Source of the DNA: Hippophae tibetana | Taxonomy: Eukaryota > Streptophyta > Magnoliopsida > Rosales > Elaeagnaceae | Direction: 5' to 3' | Assembly: GCA_037013495.1 (NCBI GenBank) | Contig: CM072806.1 | Location: forward strand, 31,560,001 to 31,624,000 | Length of the DNA stretch: 64,000 bases | Part shown: positions 20,648-31,989 of the stretch, piece by piece | Layout: every line of letters begins with the position of its first letter | How positions within the stretch are numbered: the stretch's first letter is position 1 | Made by a program: the position numbers and the translations under genes | Notes under the pieces: model-generated | What the model saw: the letters and a program-made list of their open reading frames with translations, nothing else | Databases searched by the model: none | What the model was told of the DNA's origin: nothing

Positions 20648-20988
20648 ATAAGGATAGTATAAAAGTACCAACTAAAAATAATAATAATAAAGAGTACCAA
20701 AAAATAAAGATATCTTAAAGGTACCAATTCCTTTATGTAAAATTGGTTAAAGCTCATATTGATAGATTAGGCGGCTTAGCCGGCCATATTGATGTTACAA
20801 ATAAAATACTTAACTAAAATATAAAACTTAAAACAAGAAATAAACAAACTGAAAATAATTAACCAAACTTAATTATAAATTAAAACTAAACAAGGTTATG
20901 AATTAAAACAGAATCAGAGAGTAGAGAGAATTCAAGTCTAGAGAGAAAACTCAAAAATTGGGGGCCCTTGTCTTCTGATCTCGTTCTT

Positions 20989-20996
20989 CTTAAATA
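20989..20996 (-). promoter_or_regulatory. TATA-like box of the caulimovirid remnant
   Basis: TATTTAAG on the minus strand is followed by AAGAACGAGATCAG, a purine-rich stretch like a transcript start. It lies downstream (on the minus strand) of the 30-bp repeat array that carries TGGGCC motifs. Confidence 0.5.
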
Positions 20997-21270
20997 ACCG
21001 AGTGATGGAACTGTGGAGATGCTTTTACTATTTAATGAATAGTAGTTGGTATGCCACTTGATACTGTTTGGAGATGCCTACAGTGTATGAACAGTAGGTG
21101 CTTCATCATTCCAAACATATAATAGAACAGTACTTTGTCGGGCACTATATAGGTATTTGAATAGTAACCTTGTCGGCACCATTTATAATTTTGTCATTTT
21201 ATGAATCCAACCGTTGGTTGATTTCTAACATTAATTTGGGCCTAATTATGGTCTTGGTAAATAGTGGTGC

Positions 21271-21441
21271 ACACGCAGGCCCAATGATAATCAGTAATAA
21301 ACATGCAGGCCCAATGATAATCAGTAATGAACACGCAGGCCCAATGATAAATAGTAATGGACACGCAGGCCCAATAATGGACACGTAGGTCCTAATGATA
21401 AATTATAATGGACATGGAGGCTCAATGATAAATAGTAATGG
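21271..21441. repeat. 30-bp tandem repeat array, about six units
   Basis: Units begin near 21271, 21301, 21331, 21361 (shortened to about 20 bp), 21381 and 21412, each with ACACGCAGGCCCAATGAT or a close variant followed by AATAGTAATGG. Read on the minus strand, most units present TGGGCC, the site II element bound by TCP-type factors. The array is 275-450 bp upstream of the TATA-like box. Confidence 0.85.
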
Positions 21442-21459
21442 ACCTATTTTATACATGTC

Positions 21460-22924
21460 CAAAAGTTTAAATCTTCAGTTGAGGTCTCTAAATCTATTAG
21501 GTCCTCGTCTGAGTTTTGTGATGGAGTTACTATTTTATTGGGTGATTGGGTTTCATCCGAATCTGGTAGCTCTTCTTTTTGAACTTGAGTTGTTTATCCA
21601 GATGATAGTTATCTATTGATTCCCAAGAGTTTCTCTTGGGTTTTGGCTTGGGAAATTAAGGCATTGGTGTGTGCCTTTTATGCTAATAGCAGTGAAGAAG
21701 CATGTATATCCTTCACCTGAGGATCCTTGTGACCCTTTTGTGTTAGCCATTTTTCAACAGTTGGTAATAAGAGTGTTTTTGGGATCATAAAAGATGATCA
21801 CTATTTGATGTGAAATGAACGGAAAATGGTTATTACCTCCATTTCCAGAGGGTTTAATACCCATTGACATACCCAAGGAAGGTAAAATTTTGAACAAAAT
21901 ATACACAAAGGAGGGAATCTAGCTTCTCCTGTGGATGGTTTATAGTGTGACTGGAAAGATTCATAACTTTCTTTCATAGGTGATATCATAATGCCACTAA
22001 GGTTTCCGAATAATTTCCACCATTCTAAAAACCAAGATGAAAATCGAGATGGATTAATTGATTTATTGATTTATTAACAAAAAAAACAACCAAGAATGTT
22101 GGTTATCTTTATTTTGAATGAAAAATGTATTAAACCATGCCTGATAATAATCCCAATAGTCATACGATGTACAATGTGGGATGGATGACGTTAAGTTGAC
22201 TGGAAAAGTCAACTGTTTTGATAAATCATTTCCCCAATCAATTGGAGATATAATTTTATGTAGTTTGGCAGTCGAAAATTGCACTTCTGATGATTTTGGG
22301 TAATGGAAATGTTTGAATTCCACACTACTAGTGATTTCCAAAATACTCTGATAGTATTATGGTGTTTTTGATTTTAATGTTGGCCAGTAAAAAATCCATT
22401 TTCCAAACATGTTTTGAATGGCCAAGTAAGGGTTTTGATTGAAAAAATGTTTTTCCAAAATAGTAACCACCTGAGTTGGTTGTTTCTTAAAATACTCAGA
22501 GGTAATTTTTGTTTTGGGAATAAATTCCCTTTCTCTTTTTGGAGGAAAATATGTTGAAGATGTTATTCTTCTTTCTGGAATAGAAATTGTTCCAGATGAT
22601 TTTTGAGAAATAGATTTTTGTTTGGAGGGTATTAATTCCAAATTTGATGGGGAAGTTTGTTTCCCTAATTCTGGGTTACAACTATAGGTTTTCCTGATTT
22701 GGTCAGGATCCATATTTTGCAACCATTATTGGATGTGATTATTTAATTCTATATCCTCAGGAGTTAATTGAGGTGATGATTCTTCCACATTAGTTTGGGA
22801 AGATGATGCTTGGTTTTATGTTGCCTGAGACCAGGTCATAATAGGTTTGGCTAATGAAAGGTTGGTGATGGTAAGGTTTGGAGGTTCCTTCTTCTCCTTA
22901 TCTTTCTTTTTCCTATCCATCTTG
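21460..22924 (-). pseudogene. Caulimovirid C-terminal ORF (function unknown)
   Basis: A lysine-rich start near 22,919 is followed by two longer open stretches (22357-22722 and 22063-22341) and a damaged tail (21801-21989 in another frame). It has many aromatic residues, with Trp/Tyr-rich blocks around 22,375 and 22,090-22,200. This is a common type of extra ORF downstream of RNase H in florendovirus-like endogenous sequences. Its role is unknown to me. Stops and frame changes break it near 22,345 and 22,060. Confidence 0.5.
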
Positions 22925-23760
22925 ATACTTTTTTTTGAAGAAATTCTCTAGTTAGAAAATCTGATAATGAATTATTCTCTTCTCTGATAAATTCAATATC
23001 AAAATAAAAAATGCTTAATATAGCTTGTCATCTTGCAAAAAATTGTTTTGATGCAATGTTTTTAACATCTTTTAATAAAATTTCTTTTGCAGATTTGCAA
23101 TCACTCCTTAGTAAAAAAATTTGATTTAATAAATCTGATTGAAATTTGGAAATACAAAGTACTATGGAAAGAACTTCTTTTCTGACAGCGGAATAATTTT
23201 TTTGATAATCATTCCAATGGCCAGAGACAAATTGAACAATTTGTTAATTATTATCTTGGACTTGTTTTAATATCCCACCATAGCCAAGTTCATTGGCATC
23301 AGTTTCTACTATCTTGGGGAGTGTTGGATCCGCAAGATGTAAACATGGAATGTTTTGGACTTGTGCCTTTATTTTTTGCACAATTTTTTATTTCATATCA
23401 AACTTTGAGAATATAGATGATGAATATAATTTTGAAGCAAGTTTTTTTTATTGGGGATAGGATACCTACTCCATTTTAAAGCTTGGTTCAAAGGTTTATA
23501 GTTGATGACTAGCCAAGGAATTCCTTTTTCAATCTCGGCAGATTTATTGACATAGAAGGCCACACAACTCCATGGCGATCTGGATTTTGAGATTAAATTC
23601 TTAGATAAGAGTCTTCAATCTCCTTTCTACAGAATTGTTCAAGGTCACCATTCATTTGAATAGGCCTTACTTTTGTAGGGATATCATTTTCATTAAAGGA
23701 TGATTCATAAGTTAAATCCACCATGTGTTCTTTTCTATTCCAGAAAGCACTTGGTAGAGG
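22920..23760 (-). pseudogene. Caulimovirid reverse transcriptase/RNase H fragment
   Basis: The N-terminal RT fingers region is readable at about 23,610-23,440. The sequence then jumps near 23,330-23,400 to RNase H, which runs to about 22,930. The palm segment with the catalytic YxDD is missing. Several stops and at least two frame changes occur. The protein would copy viral pregenomic RNA; this copy cannot. Confidence 0.78.
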
Positions 23761-23797
23761 GAATATCTATCTTTAGATTTTTCTCTATCCTTATGAG

Positions 23798-25200
23798 TTA
23801 TTTACCTAAAGTATTTAGGTTGATGTTTGTATAATTATTCTGGGTAATAATGTTTTTAAGGTTTACTCCCTGGTTCTCTTGAGGGTTCTCTTGAGGGTTC
23901 TTAAGAAGGAAGGCTTCTACCTGACTATCCTGGTAAGGGATGGTAATAGGTCTTAATAGAGAATTTTTAGCTTCAACTGAACCATCTGGAGTTTCCCATA
24001 CGGGTAACTTCTTTTTAATATTGACCATGTTAAGTGAATGAACTGGTTCATCAGTTTCTTCTAATAGCCTATCAAAGTCAGCTTCTGTGATTTCACTAGA
24101 ACTAATATCTGAAAAGGCTTTGAGTTGTGGAGTTAAAGCTATTGGTTCTCTAACTAAAGACTCTACAGGTTCTTCTTCTAAAAGCATATCGAAGTCAGCT
24201 TCTGTGACATCCAAAACACTAATTGATGGGAATATCTTGTAATGTGGAACTATAACTATAGGTTCTATAACTATGGATTCTACAGTAATGTTGACTGGTT
24301 TAGGGTCAATTTGAACTATAGGTTTAACTATTGGTTCTGGTTTTGAATCCTGGATAGTAACCGATAGGTTTCCTACTAAGACTGTTGATGGTTTGACTAA
24401 GTCAACTGGTGATACTATGCTAACCTGTTCAGGGCTAATTATTGATAATAAAGGTTCAACTATGTTATCCTAGGTAAAAGTAACAATGTGATCCGGTAAT
24501 GTTTCTAATGGTTGGACCATTGGTGACACTGACCTAATTGGGGAATTCCTAGTTAGTTTGGTAATGTGCTTTGGAAATGTTTCTACAGGTTTAGGATTTG
24601 GCCTATGTCCCTGATCTGTATGTCTTCGTTGTTGTACGAATGGGGAGTCTAATCCTTTGGTTTCCCTATAGATTTCTAACCATTCGAAGAATTTAACATT
24701 TTTATTGTGTTCTCTAACATAACGTTCATGTTTCCTAAAGCAACTAGCCCTAGAATGTTCTGAATGTGTTTTAAAGAACCAATGTTTAATTCTTTTATTA
24801 TGTGCATAATCTATATCTAGATGTAGGATTCCTATGTCTAATAAACCATAATCCAATGTTAATACATTTAACTCATTTATCCTAACTTGTTTGCTAGGGG
24901 CTTTGGATTAAGTTGGTGATGAAGGAAAGATAGGTGATAACTGAGGTGATTCGTTCATCTCAGAGTTGTCAACAATGTAAATTGGTCTGGGTACTCTAGT
25001 ACTACAGTCTACTCCTTTGAGTTTTGTTTTCCTAAGGGTATCTGAGGTTGATAACCTAGGGTTTGTTTTGAGCGGTAGATCTATTGATGTAAAATCAGAA
25101 GTGCTCGAAGAGCATCTCATTGATGAAGATCTATTGAATCCTATTTCAATATTTCCATTTTTATATCTTATTATTTCAGAAAGTTCTGTGTTTTGGATAG
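23798..25200 (-). pseudogene. Caulimovirid acidic linker regions
   Basis: Open stretches at 23798-24214, 24470-24856 and 24908-25120 are rich in Glu, Asp, Ser, Thr and Pro. The first contains a repeated ITEADFD-like acidic motif. The second is basic and His-rich at its N-terminus. They lie between the movement-protein-like and RT regions, where capsid and protease domains are expected. I cannot identify either domain. Confidence 0.45.
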
Positions 25201-25269
25201 GTTCTTTTGGTTGATGGTTTCAGATGTTGGCTGGGAAATTCCTTCTAAAAGCCACATATCTGGGTATTC

Positions 25270-25990
25270 TACATTATCTCAACTTATTGGTCTAGGGATG
25301 GTAATATTTGATCTAGACAAGTTTGTTTGTAATAAAATAGTTTCTCCTTTATCAGAGTTATGAATGTTCCTAGTGTCCCAAGTGGACGTCATAATTTTAT
25401 AATGAACTCTATATAATAAAGCTACCAGAATTATTCCTGATAAAACATTAATATTATGAGTCTTAATTAATAGTGTTAAAGTTTTTAATATTAAAGGATT
25501 TGTTAAAGATACTATGATATTTGGGAAATAGTTAAAGGATATAGGTCCTAAACCTAAACCTGTTTCTACCGTTCCTAATAAAGATTCCTTGAAATCTGTT
25601 AACCTAGCATCTCTTAAGACTGCTAGTATTGATGAACTTAACCCTAATCGGGTTAATGGTCTTAATCCAATCTGGACTAAATCGAAATGAACATACTTGA
25701 ATTGTTTATCAAAATGTTTTTGTAATGATTCTTTCGAAAGAAGTTAGATTGATTCAAAAGGTAATAAAAGTTGAAGATCTCTTTCTCCAGTTTTAATGAT
25801 GTAATCAGTTTTAAAAATATTCATCATCTTTGATTGATAAATTTGATTTGTATTGATCTTTGGAATCTTCCAACGATCAATTGATTTTTCAAAATTTTCA
25901 ATAGTAACTTCGTTACTATTAGTAATGTATGACTTCTTTGAAGAAGATGATGAAGTTTTGTTTAATAATGGTGATGATGCTAAAAAAACC
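25270..25990 (-). pseudogene. Caulimovirid movement-protein-like region
   Basis: The minus strand from about 25,825 reads through most of 720 bp with one or two stops. Its composition and position (first domain, upstream of RT) fit a 30K-superfamily movement protein, which carries virus through plasmodesmata. Assignment is by order and general resemblance. Confidence 0.5.
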
Positions 25991-26447
25991 TTATTTTGAC
26001 ATATTTAAGTTTAAAATTGAAAATTAATTTGTAAATAATATGGATAAAACTAATCATCAATATAACATGTACTACATGGAAAATAAGATTCTTAATAAAT
26101 AAATTACAATCTATTAATAACAAGCAAGATACAGAATATAAATCATGAAATTTGAGTCATGAAATTATTTTAAATAAATTATACATGAATCATTTAATAT
26201 TTAAATTCTTGTTCTATCTTTTATAAAAATACTTATGACTTATAACATTTACCTAATAGAGTTGGTTGTTTGCTAAACCACCGGTACTTATAAGGTATTA
26301 TTGCCCTGAATGCTATTAAACTCAAAATTTTAAGAATAAATAATATATTAAATTAAAAATTAATTTTTTAATATAATACTAAATACTTAATTAGTAATTA
26401 CCATCTAATACTATTATAATAAATATATTTATAATTTAGTTAAATAT
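25991..26447. other. AT-rich stretch, nothing recognised
   Basis: About 450 bp between the caulimovirid remnant and the LTR of element C. No ORF or motif is supported. Confidence 0.6.
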
Positions 26448-27628
26448 TGATTAGTGCAAAATTGCAAGTACACAATATTGTAGTTTTATAATAAAGTGAT
26501 ATGATGAGTATTGTCCTTAAGGATTAATAACTTACTTTTAAAAATACCAAAATTATGTTAATCTCAATTTTGTCTAGAGAAGTCACAAAAGTTGTTGTAA
26601 TTGGAATTTAAAATAAAATCAATTTAAAGAAAATAAAGATGTTATTCGAAGATCAAATTAACAGGAAGAAAACTTTTAGGAAATTGATTTCACCTAATTC
26701 TTTACTATGTTTTATTCATCTAGCTAATTGAATTTAATTTTCTCTGTTTGTTAGTAATCTCCAAAAACATGTAGAAGCCTCTTTCGATAGTCAATTGGAA
26801 ACATTCTTGTTCATTCATTTACATAAGTGTATGCAATTTAATAAAACAAGAAAGCATTCAGACCAATGATTTTAATACTACATAGGTTCATATAAGTTTT
26901 TCGATCTCTATATTTACCTATGCTGAAATATTTTAGATCTATCATATAATTCCATCTTTCAATAGTAAATCACAAGATTAAAATCATCTAATTAATGACC
27001 AGTTAATTAGAAACATTAAACCCAAAATAAATTAAACAAACATGAAGAGAAATAATTCAAATTAATATAAAAAATTAAGCACAGTTTGGAATTAAATTAT
27101 ATATTTTCCTAGAATAAAGAAAAATTAGTTCATGCTAAAAATTAAATTTAATATAAACGAATTCACCATAATATTTCTGAGAGAAATTAAAAGAAAATGA
27201 ATTGCAAAAAGAATCTACTTTTGTGTAAATCGTGATCTCTACTTCATGGTTTCCTCTTTCCTATGTTTCTTTTTTCTTTTCTTTTTTTATCTACGTAGCC
27301 AACCCTCTTTCTTTGTTTCTTATTGCATTCTCTCTTATATATATATCAACCCCTTCTTCCCCACCCTATGTTTTTATCTTATATATATATATTAAAAAAT
27401 CTTATTTAAATTTGATTTAAATATATCATAATTTAAATTTGATTTAAATAAATCTTCTTTTAAATTATAAGAATCCTTAGACAATATACTTCTAAAATTT
27501 TGGATATTCATTTTATTTAAATCTGCAATAAAATTTAAATAATAATAATGAAGTCTAAAATCAATAAAAATAAAATAAAATTAAACTAAAATTTAAAGTT
27601 GAGAAGTGATAAATTATGTAAGTTATCA
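26448..27628 (-). repeat. 3' LTR of element C (1,181 bp)
   Basis: On the minus strand it starts TGATAACTTACATAA directly after the PPT region and ends GCACTAATCA. A homologous LTR in the opposite orientation lies at 46,952-48,054. The sequence near 27,300-27,380 contains TATATATATA runs that could act as a TATA region. Confidence 0.82.
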
Positions 27629-27668
27629 AACACCCATAAACTTAGAACTTTGTTTGTCCTTAAACAAA
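27629..27668 (-). other. 3' PPT region of element C with upstream hairpin
   Basis: On the + strand TTTGTTT (27649-27655) and AAACAAA (27662-27668) are perfect arms. Read on the minus strand the loop is AAGGAC. Between hairpin and LTR lie 20 nt including AAGTTTATGGGTG, a mutated G-rich tract. It matches the arrangement at 10202-10239. Confidence 0.75.
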
Positions 27669-29049
27669 AATAAAATACAACTATAGACAATATCAACTAG
27701 ACTCCATATAGAACTACCATTACTCAACTAGCCATGATCTGAATTTAGATTTAATCACTAATAACTTACTCTTTTTACATCGAAGATAGCATGAAAATCA
27801 ATAAAAAATTTAGCAATTTATCAAGCAAGAGTTAAGCATTTACTTCAACCTAAAGCTAAGTCCTTAAGTGTATGTGTGAAATAGTCAATTTAACTCCAAA
27901 CCACCAGCAAATTTAGCTACAAGTAGAACAATTGAAATCAAAAGAATTCTCTCAAAACTTAATCCCATAAGTCTAATTTTTAGAAATCCTTTCCACTAAT
28001 GTAATCAAATACCAAAATCAGAGATCAAATAGTCTTTAATTAGGGTTGTAATTGGAAGGCCACAAGATGATGGCTAAGAAAGAAATGGATATAGAAAATC
28101 AAAGCAAATTGGGAAAATACTTGGTAGAAAAACAATAATAAAAAGAATATCCACAGGATTCATACCATAACTCTTTCTCGACAATCTGCTTATACTGATG
28201 ACAATATTGTTGTCATACTCAATAAGTGGAGTGCTATTTTTTCACTTTTTTCCACCATATTACTCAGCCTATCCTAATTTTCAACCACTTTAACCCTTTT
28301 TTTTATTTTTGACTTTCATTTTCTTTTTTTTCACACTTTAATCAAATAGTGCAAACATAATGTGGATTATTTAATTTGAACTTTCTCCTTTAAATGCAAA
28401 TTTTCACTAAAGTATTTTCTCAAATTTTCAGATAAATTTATGATTTTTTAGGCCTTGAATGAGAATGATTTATGTAGAATACATCATGCAATGATGACAT
28501 GATAATTAATGGATGGGAAAGCTTGTTGGTTGTGAAAAAAATAATTACCTAGATCATTTCTATAATATTTGGTATCAACTAGGATTTTGACAAGGATCCA
28601 TTAACGGATTCTAGAGCAAAGCAATATTGAACTTTTCATGACCTAGTTAATTAAATTTCTTCTCTTCATATGAAAAATAGAGCAAAGAAAAATTTACTAT
28701 GTGCTCAATTATTTTCAAGGAAAAAGGTTTAAATTAAAATACGCACAAAACTCTAACTAAGATAATAGCATATTTTGAATTTTTTTCTCAAAACCATCAT
28801 CAATTAGTAATTTTAGAGTCATAACAAATTCAATCATACTCAAATACATGTTTGATAAGAGAATCCAACAACTCAAGACTACAAGAATTGACACCCCCAA
28901 ACTAAAACTAAACAATGTCTTCATTGTAATTTAAAAGTGAAAGATTGAAGAAATGAAATGAACTTTCCTGGTTTTATGATGGATCTGCATTAGTTTGTAA
29001 TTTTTAGTTCTTTATTCCTACAAAATAAACCAACATCAAAATGCAAAAT
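27669..29049 (-). other. 3' untranslated region of element C
   Basis: AT-rich with no open frame of note and no envelope-like ORF. It contains the internal hairpin plus G-tract module at 28,891-28,927. Confidence 0.6.
28891..28927 (-). other. Internal hairpin plus PPT-like module of element C
   Basis: On the minus strand ACAATG pairs with CATTGT around AAGA (28912-28927 on the + strand: ACAATG-TCTT-CATTGT). Eight bases later comes GTTTGGGGGTGT (down to 28,891). Compared with element A (ACATTG/CAATGT), one base pair has switched T-A to A-T with pairing kept. Confidence 0.75.
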
Positions 29050-29480
29050 TCCTCTCCACTTGTTCTCCATAATAGTTCCTCAATATATGATCGTTAACTT
29101 TGAATATATGCCCTTCCTTATCCTTCAAATCTATTGCTCTAAAAGGGAAAACTTTGTCAATTGTATAAGGTTCTATCCATCTTGATCTTAACTTACCCCG
29201 AGAAGAGTTTTAGTCATGAATTGAAGAGTAAAACTTGTTGTCTAGGAGCAAACTCACACCTAAGACTTTGTATTTCATGCCACTTCTTTGTCCATTCTTT
29301 GTAGAGCTTTTCATTTTCATAAGCATAGTGTTGGAACTCATCCATCTCATTTAATTGAAGAAATCGTTTTTCCTTTAATGCCTTCAAATCAAAATTAAAC
29401 TTATTTACAACCCAATAAGCTTTATACTCTAACTCAACATGGAGATGACATGCTTTTCCTACTAAAATGGTGATACATCA
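29050..29480 (-). pseudogene. Element C integrase C-terminus
   Basis: Minus-strand frames show GKLRSRW, then KVFPFRAIDLKDKEG and FKVNDHIL, the GPF-type C-terminal module found in element A. Remnants of the preceding linker run up to about 29,480. It is fused to the protease region by a deletion. Confidence 0.72.
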
Positions 29481-29559
29481 TTATAGGTGATTGGTTGGCA
29501 TATCTTTTTGAAAGGCTTCTACTACACATTGTTCAATGACATCTACCCGAAATCAAATG

Positions 29560-30110
29560 CTTGGATCTTATGGAAATCTCATGGCTTCGTAGATGTTTAA
29601 CGTAACATTTTCCTTGTTCAATCTCAATATTAACTCACCCTTTTGAACATCCATTAAAGCCTTTCCCATAGCCAAGAATGGTCGGCCAAGAATTATTGAG
29701 ACATCTTGGTCTTCATCCATATCTAGCACCACAAAATCAATAGAAAAAATAAATGTACCCACCTTTACCAATACATCTTCTATGATTCGACGTGGATACT
29801 TGATTGATTGGTCTACTAGTTGCAATGAAATGGTTGTTTGTTTCATCACTCCAAGTCCCAATTTCCTATAAATAGACAGTGACATAAGATTAATGTTAAC
29901 ACCATGATCATATAAAACTTTATTAAAAAATTAATTTCCTATAGTGTAAGGCAAAGTGAAACTCCTTAGATCTTTTAATTTTTGCGGTAATTTCTTTTGC
30001 AAAATGGCACTACATTATTCAAAAAGCTTCACTATTTCGAGCTCCTCCAACCTTTTCTTCTTGGACATGATGTCATTTAGAAATTTGGTATAATTGGGCA
30101 TTTGTTTCAA
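29560..30110 (-). pseudogene. Element C protease
   Basis: The 105-codon stretch 29568-29885 has LSIYRKLGLG, LQLVDQSIKYPRRIIEDVLV, FVVLDMDED and ILGRPFLAMG, equivalent to the element A protease after its DLGAS. The catalytic block lies upstream, near 29,890-29,950, and is damaged. Confidence 0.82.
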
Positions 30111-30189
30111 GGTATCTGCAAAGGCAATATTTATGTGAATTTTCTTAAAAATATCCAAAAATTTAGAAAATTGCTTATCTAATTTTTGT

Positions 30190-31610
30190 TTTTGAAAACA
30201 TTAAAGATAAGGAAGTGGAATAGAGAGAATATGAGGATTTTTGGGAAATGAAATTGATGGAGGCATGTCAATCTCTCTTAGTGTATCATCAACAATCTCT
30301 TCTTCTTCTACTTTATTATTGCTTTGGCCATTGTTTGGAGCTGTAGGGGTGGACTCAATTTTCTTTGATGAAGACCTCGTAATTTCTCTTCCACTCCCTT
30401 GTGTAATGGCTTTGCATTGTTCCTTTGGATTCACTTCTGTATTGCTAAGAAAAGTTCCTCTTTGTTGGGAAATAATGGTCGTGGCTAGTTGCCCAATTTT
30501 CACTTCAAGATTTTTCATAGTGGCTCCTATATTGCTACAATGAGTCTCAATGTTATCCAACCGTTAATCACTCTTTTTAAATCTTGCTTTGGTTGCCTCA
30601 ACAAAGGAAACCATGGCATCCTTAAGTGACATATTCTTCTCGCTTAGTTGATAATTAAACACTGGAGGAGGTTGCAACACATTCTTTGTGTTCCCATAAA
30701 AAATTCTCATGATTTTGAAGCCCTAGATGGTAGTAATTTGGCATAAGATTACCACGATAATTGTAGTTCCGATTGTTGGTGTATTGAACCTATTCTTGAC
30801 TTGCTTTATTCATTGAAACTGTCGTAGTTGAAGTTGTAACATATTATACACTTTATGGTATTCTTTGGGTTGTCAAGGTTGAAATCTGAGGAGATAGGGA
30901 AGCTACTTGAGCTAAAAGGGCAGCAAACGACTCCAATTCATTAATCCCGGTAACTTTCGTAGCCGTATATCTTTTAGTTAGCCATTAATAGTTGTTTGAT
31001 GCCATTTCTTCCAAAAGGGAAGTACCACCCTAAGCTATCTTTTTTCACGAATAATATCTTTATATCTTTTTCATGCTTCATAGAGTGTCTCAAAATCATT
31101 TTGCCTAAATTGACCAATCTTACTCCTGAGTTGAGCTGTTTTTACAGGTGAAAAGAATTTAGCAAGAAAACTTTCTACCATGTCTTGCCATCTAGTGATG
31201 CTTCCCAATTATAGAGATTGTAGCCAACCTCTAGCTTGTCCCTCAATGGAAAATGAAACAATCTCAATCTAATGGTATCTTCAGTAACACCATTCATCTT
31301 TATAGTGTTACAAATATCCAAAAACATTACCAAATGAATATTGGGATCATCAAATGGCTATCCGCTAAATTGTGCTTGTTTCACCATGTTGATTAACGCC
31401 AATTTGAGCTCAAAATTATTGGCATTAATGGTCTGGTGTCTTACAGCTGAGTATTTGCCATTCACAATTGACCTTACATAATCCTTCAAGGTATGTGACT
31501 GTGCATTATGTTCTACTTCAATCATGACAAGTACCTTCTTATTTTTTCGTGATCTAAATGTTTTTTCAATCTCCAGATCAAAAGGAATAATGTTTCAAGT
31601 TCTAACATGA
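30190..31610 (-). pseudogene. Element C gag
   Basis: The C-terminal part (30201-30560) has NLEVKIGQLATTI and NPKEQCKAIT, as in Athila Gag before protease. Further upstream, frames on the minus strand resemble the capsid region (for example around 31,060-31,260), but stops break them. Confidence 0.7.
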
Positions 31611-31728
31611 TACATCTAATGTCAAAAACACAATTAGAGAAAAAAATATAAATATAAATGAAATAAAATATAATTTTAAATTAAAAACAAGATTATTTTG
31701 TATTGATATTAGTAAAAATAAGAAATAA

Positions 31729-31796
31729 TTTTTAACAACGCCAAAAATTTAATCGATATAAAATTACTAGTGTATAGTATCGTAGTTTTATAATTT
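31729..31796 (-). repeat. Decayed primer site and 5' LTR remnant of element C
   Basis: On the minus strand TTTTTGGCGTTGTTAA (ending near 31,729) is a worn TGGCGCCGTTGCC-type site. From 31,753 about 45 bp (AAATTACTAG...TATCGTAGTTTTATAA on the + strand) match the end of the 3' LTR. The rest of this LTR is lost. Confidence 0.6.
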
Positions 31797-31989
31797 TTAA
31801 TAATAAATCTAAACAAAATTGAAAACTTAGTACTAAATTAAACGTTTTTTATATTATTGGAAAGATGTTAGTCAAAATCTATTACATATATTTTTCGTTT
31901 TTTTTTTAATGTTTTTTTGAAGATTGTAGATTTATGCTAGGTACAACTAGATTGCACGGGGGAAAAAAAACTCCGCTAAAGCCCGATCC

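Larger units (their letters stand above)
14907..20652 (-). mobile_element. Element CH: chromovirus-like Ty3/gypsy element with both LTRs, internally deleted
   Basis: LTRs at 14912-15604 and 19968-20647 flank a minus-strand internal region with an iMet primer site, gag, protease, RT and C-terminal integrase remnants, all full of stops. ATAAG is present directly outside both ends (14907-14911 and 20648-20652), a good 5-bp target duplication. The LTR outer base pair would then be T...A rather than TG...CA, so the edges may be off by a few bases. At 5.7 kb it has lost most of RNase H and the integrase N-terminal half. Confidence 0.85.
20736..25990 (-). mobile_element. Endogenous caulimovirid (plant pararetrovirus) remnant
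   Basis: Minus-strand order: movement-protein-like region (about 25,990-25,270), acidic linker regions (25,200-23,800), reverse transcriptase and RNase H (about 23,760-22,920), a further ORF (about 22,920-21,460), and an intergenic/promoter-like region (21,450-20,736). The RT wording is of caulimovirid rather than Ty3 type, and there are no LTRs. A separate ORF after RNase H recalls florendovirus- or petuvirus-type endogenous sequences, but the genus is not certain. All frames are interrupted, and the central RT region with the catalytic YxDD is deleted, so the copy is dead. It ends near the split repeat and the chromovirus. Confidence 0.78.
26448..31796 (-). mobile_element. Element C: second Athila-like gypsy element, internally deleted
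   Basis: Minus-strand order: short 5' LTR remnant (31,753-31,796), decayed primer site, gag (31,610-30,190), protease (30,110-29,560), integrase C-terminus (29,480-29,050), 3' region with two hairpin/PPT modules, and 3' LTR (27,628-26,448). RT, RNase H and most of integrase are gone. Protease wording (LQLVDQSIKYPRRIIEDVLV, ILGRPFLAMG) is Athila-type. Its 5' end stops about 200 bp before the transcribed region of RRC1. Confidence 0.85.

Noticed and set aside
21271-21441. 30-bp array as a coding minisatellite (open frames on both strands)
   Set aside because: A 30-bp unit without stops is open by periodicity alone. One unit is shortened, which shifts the phase only by chance compatibility. Position fits an intergenic promoter region.
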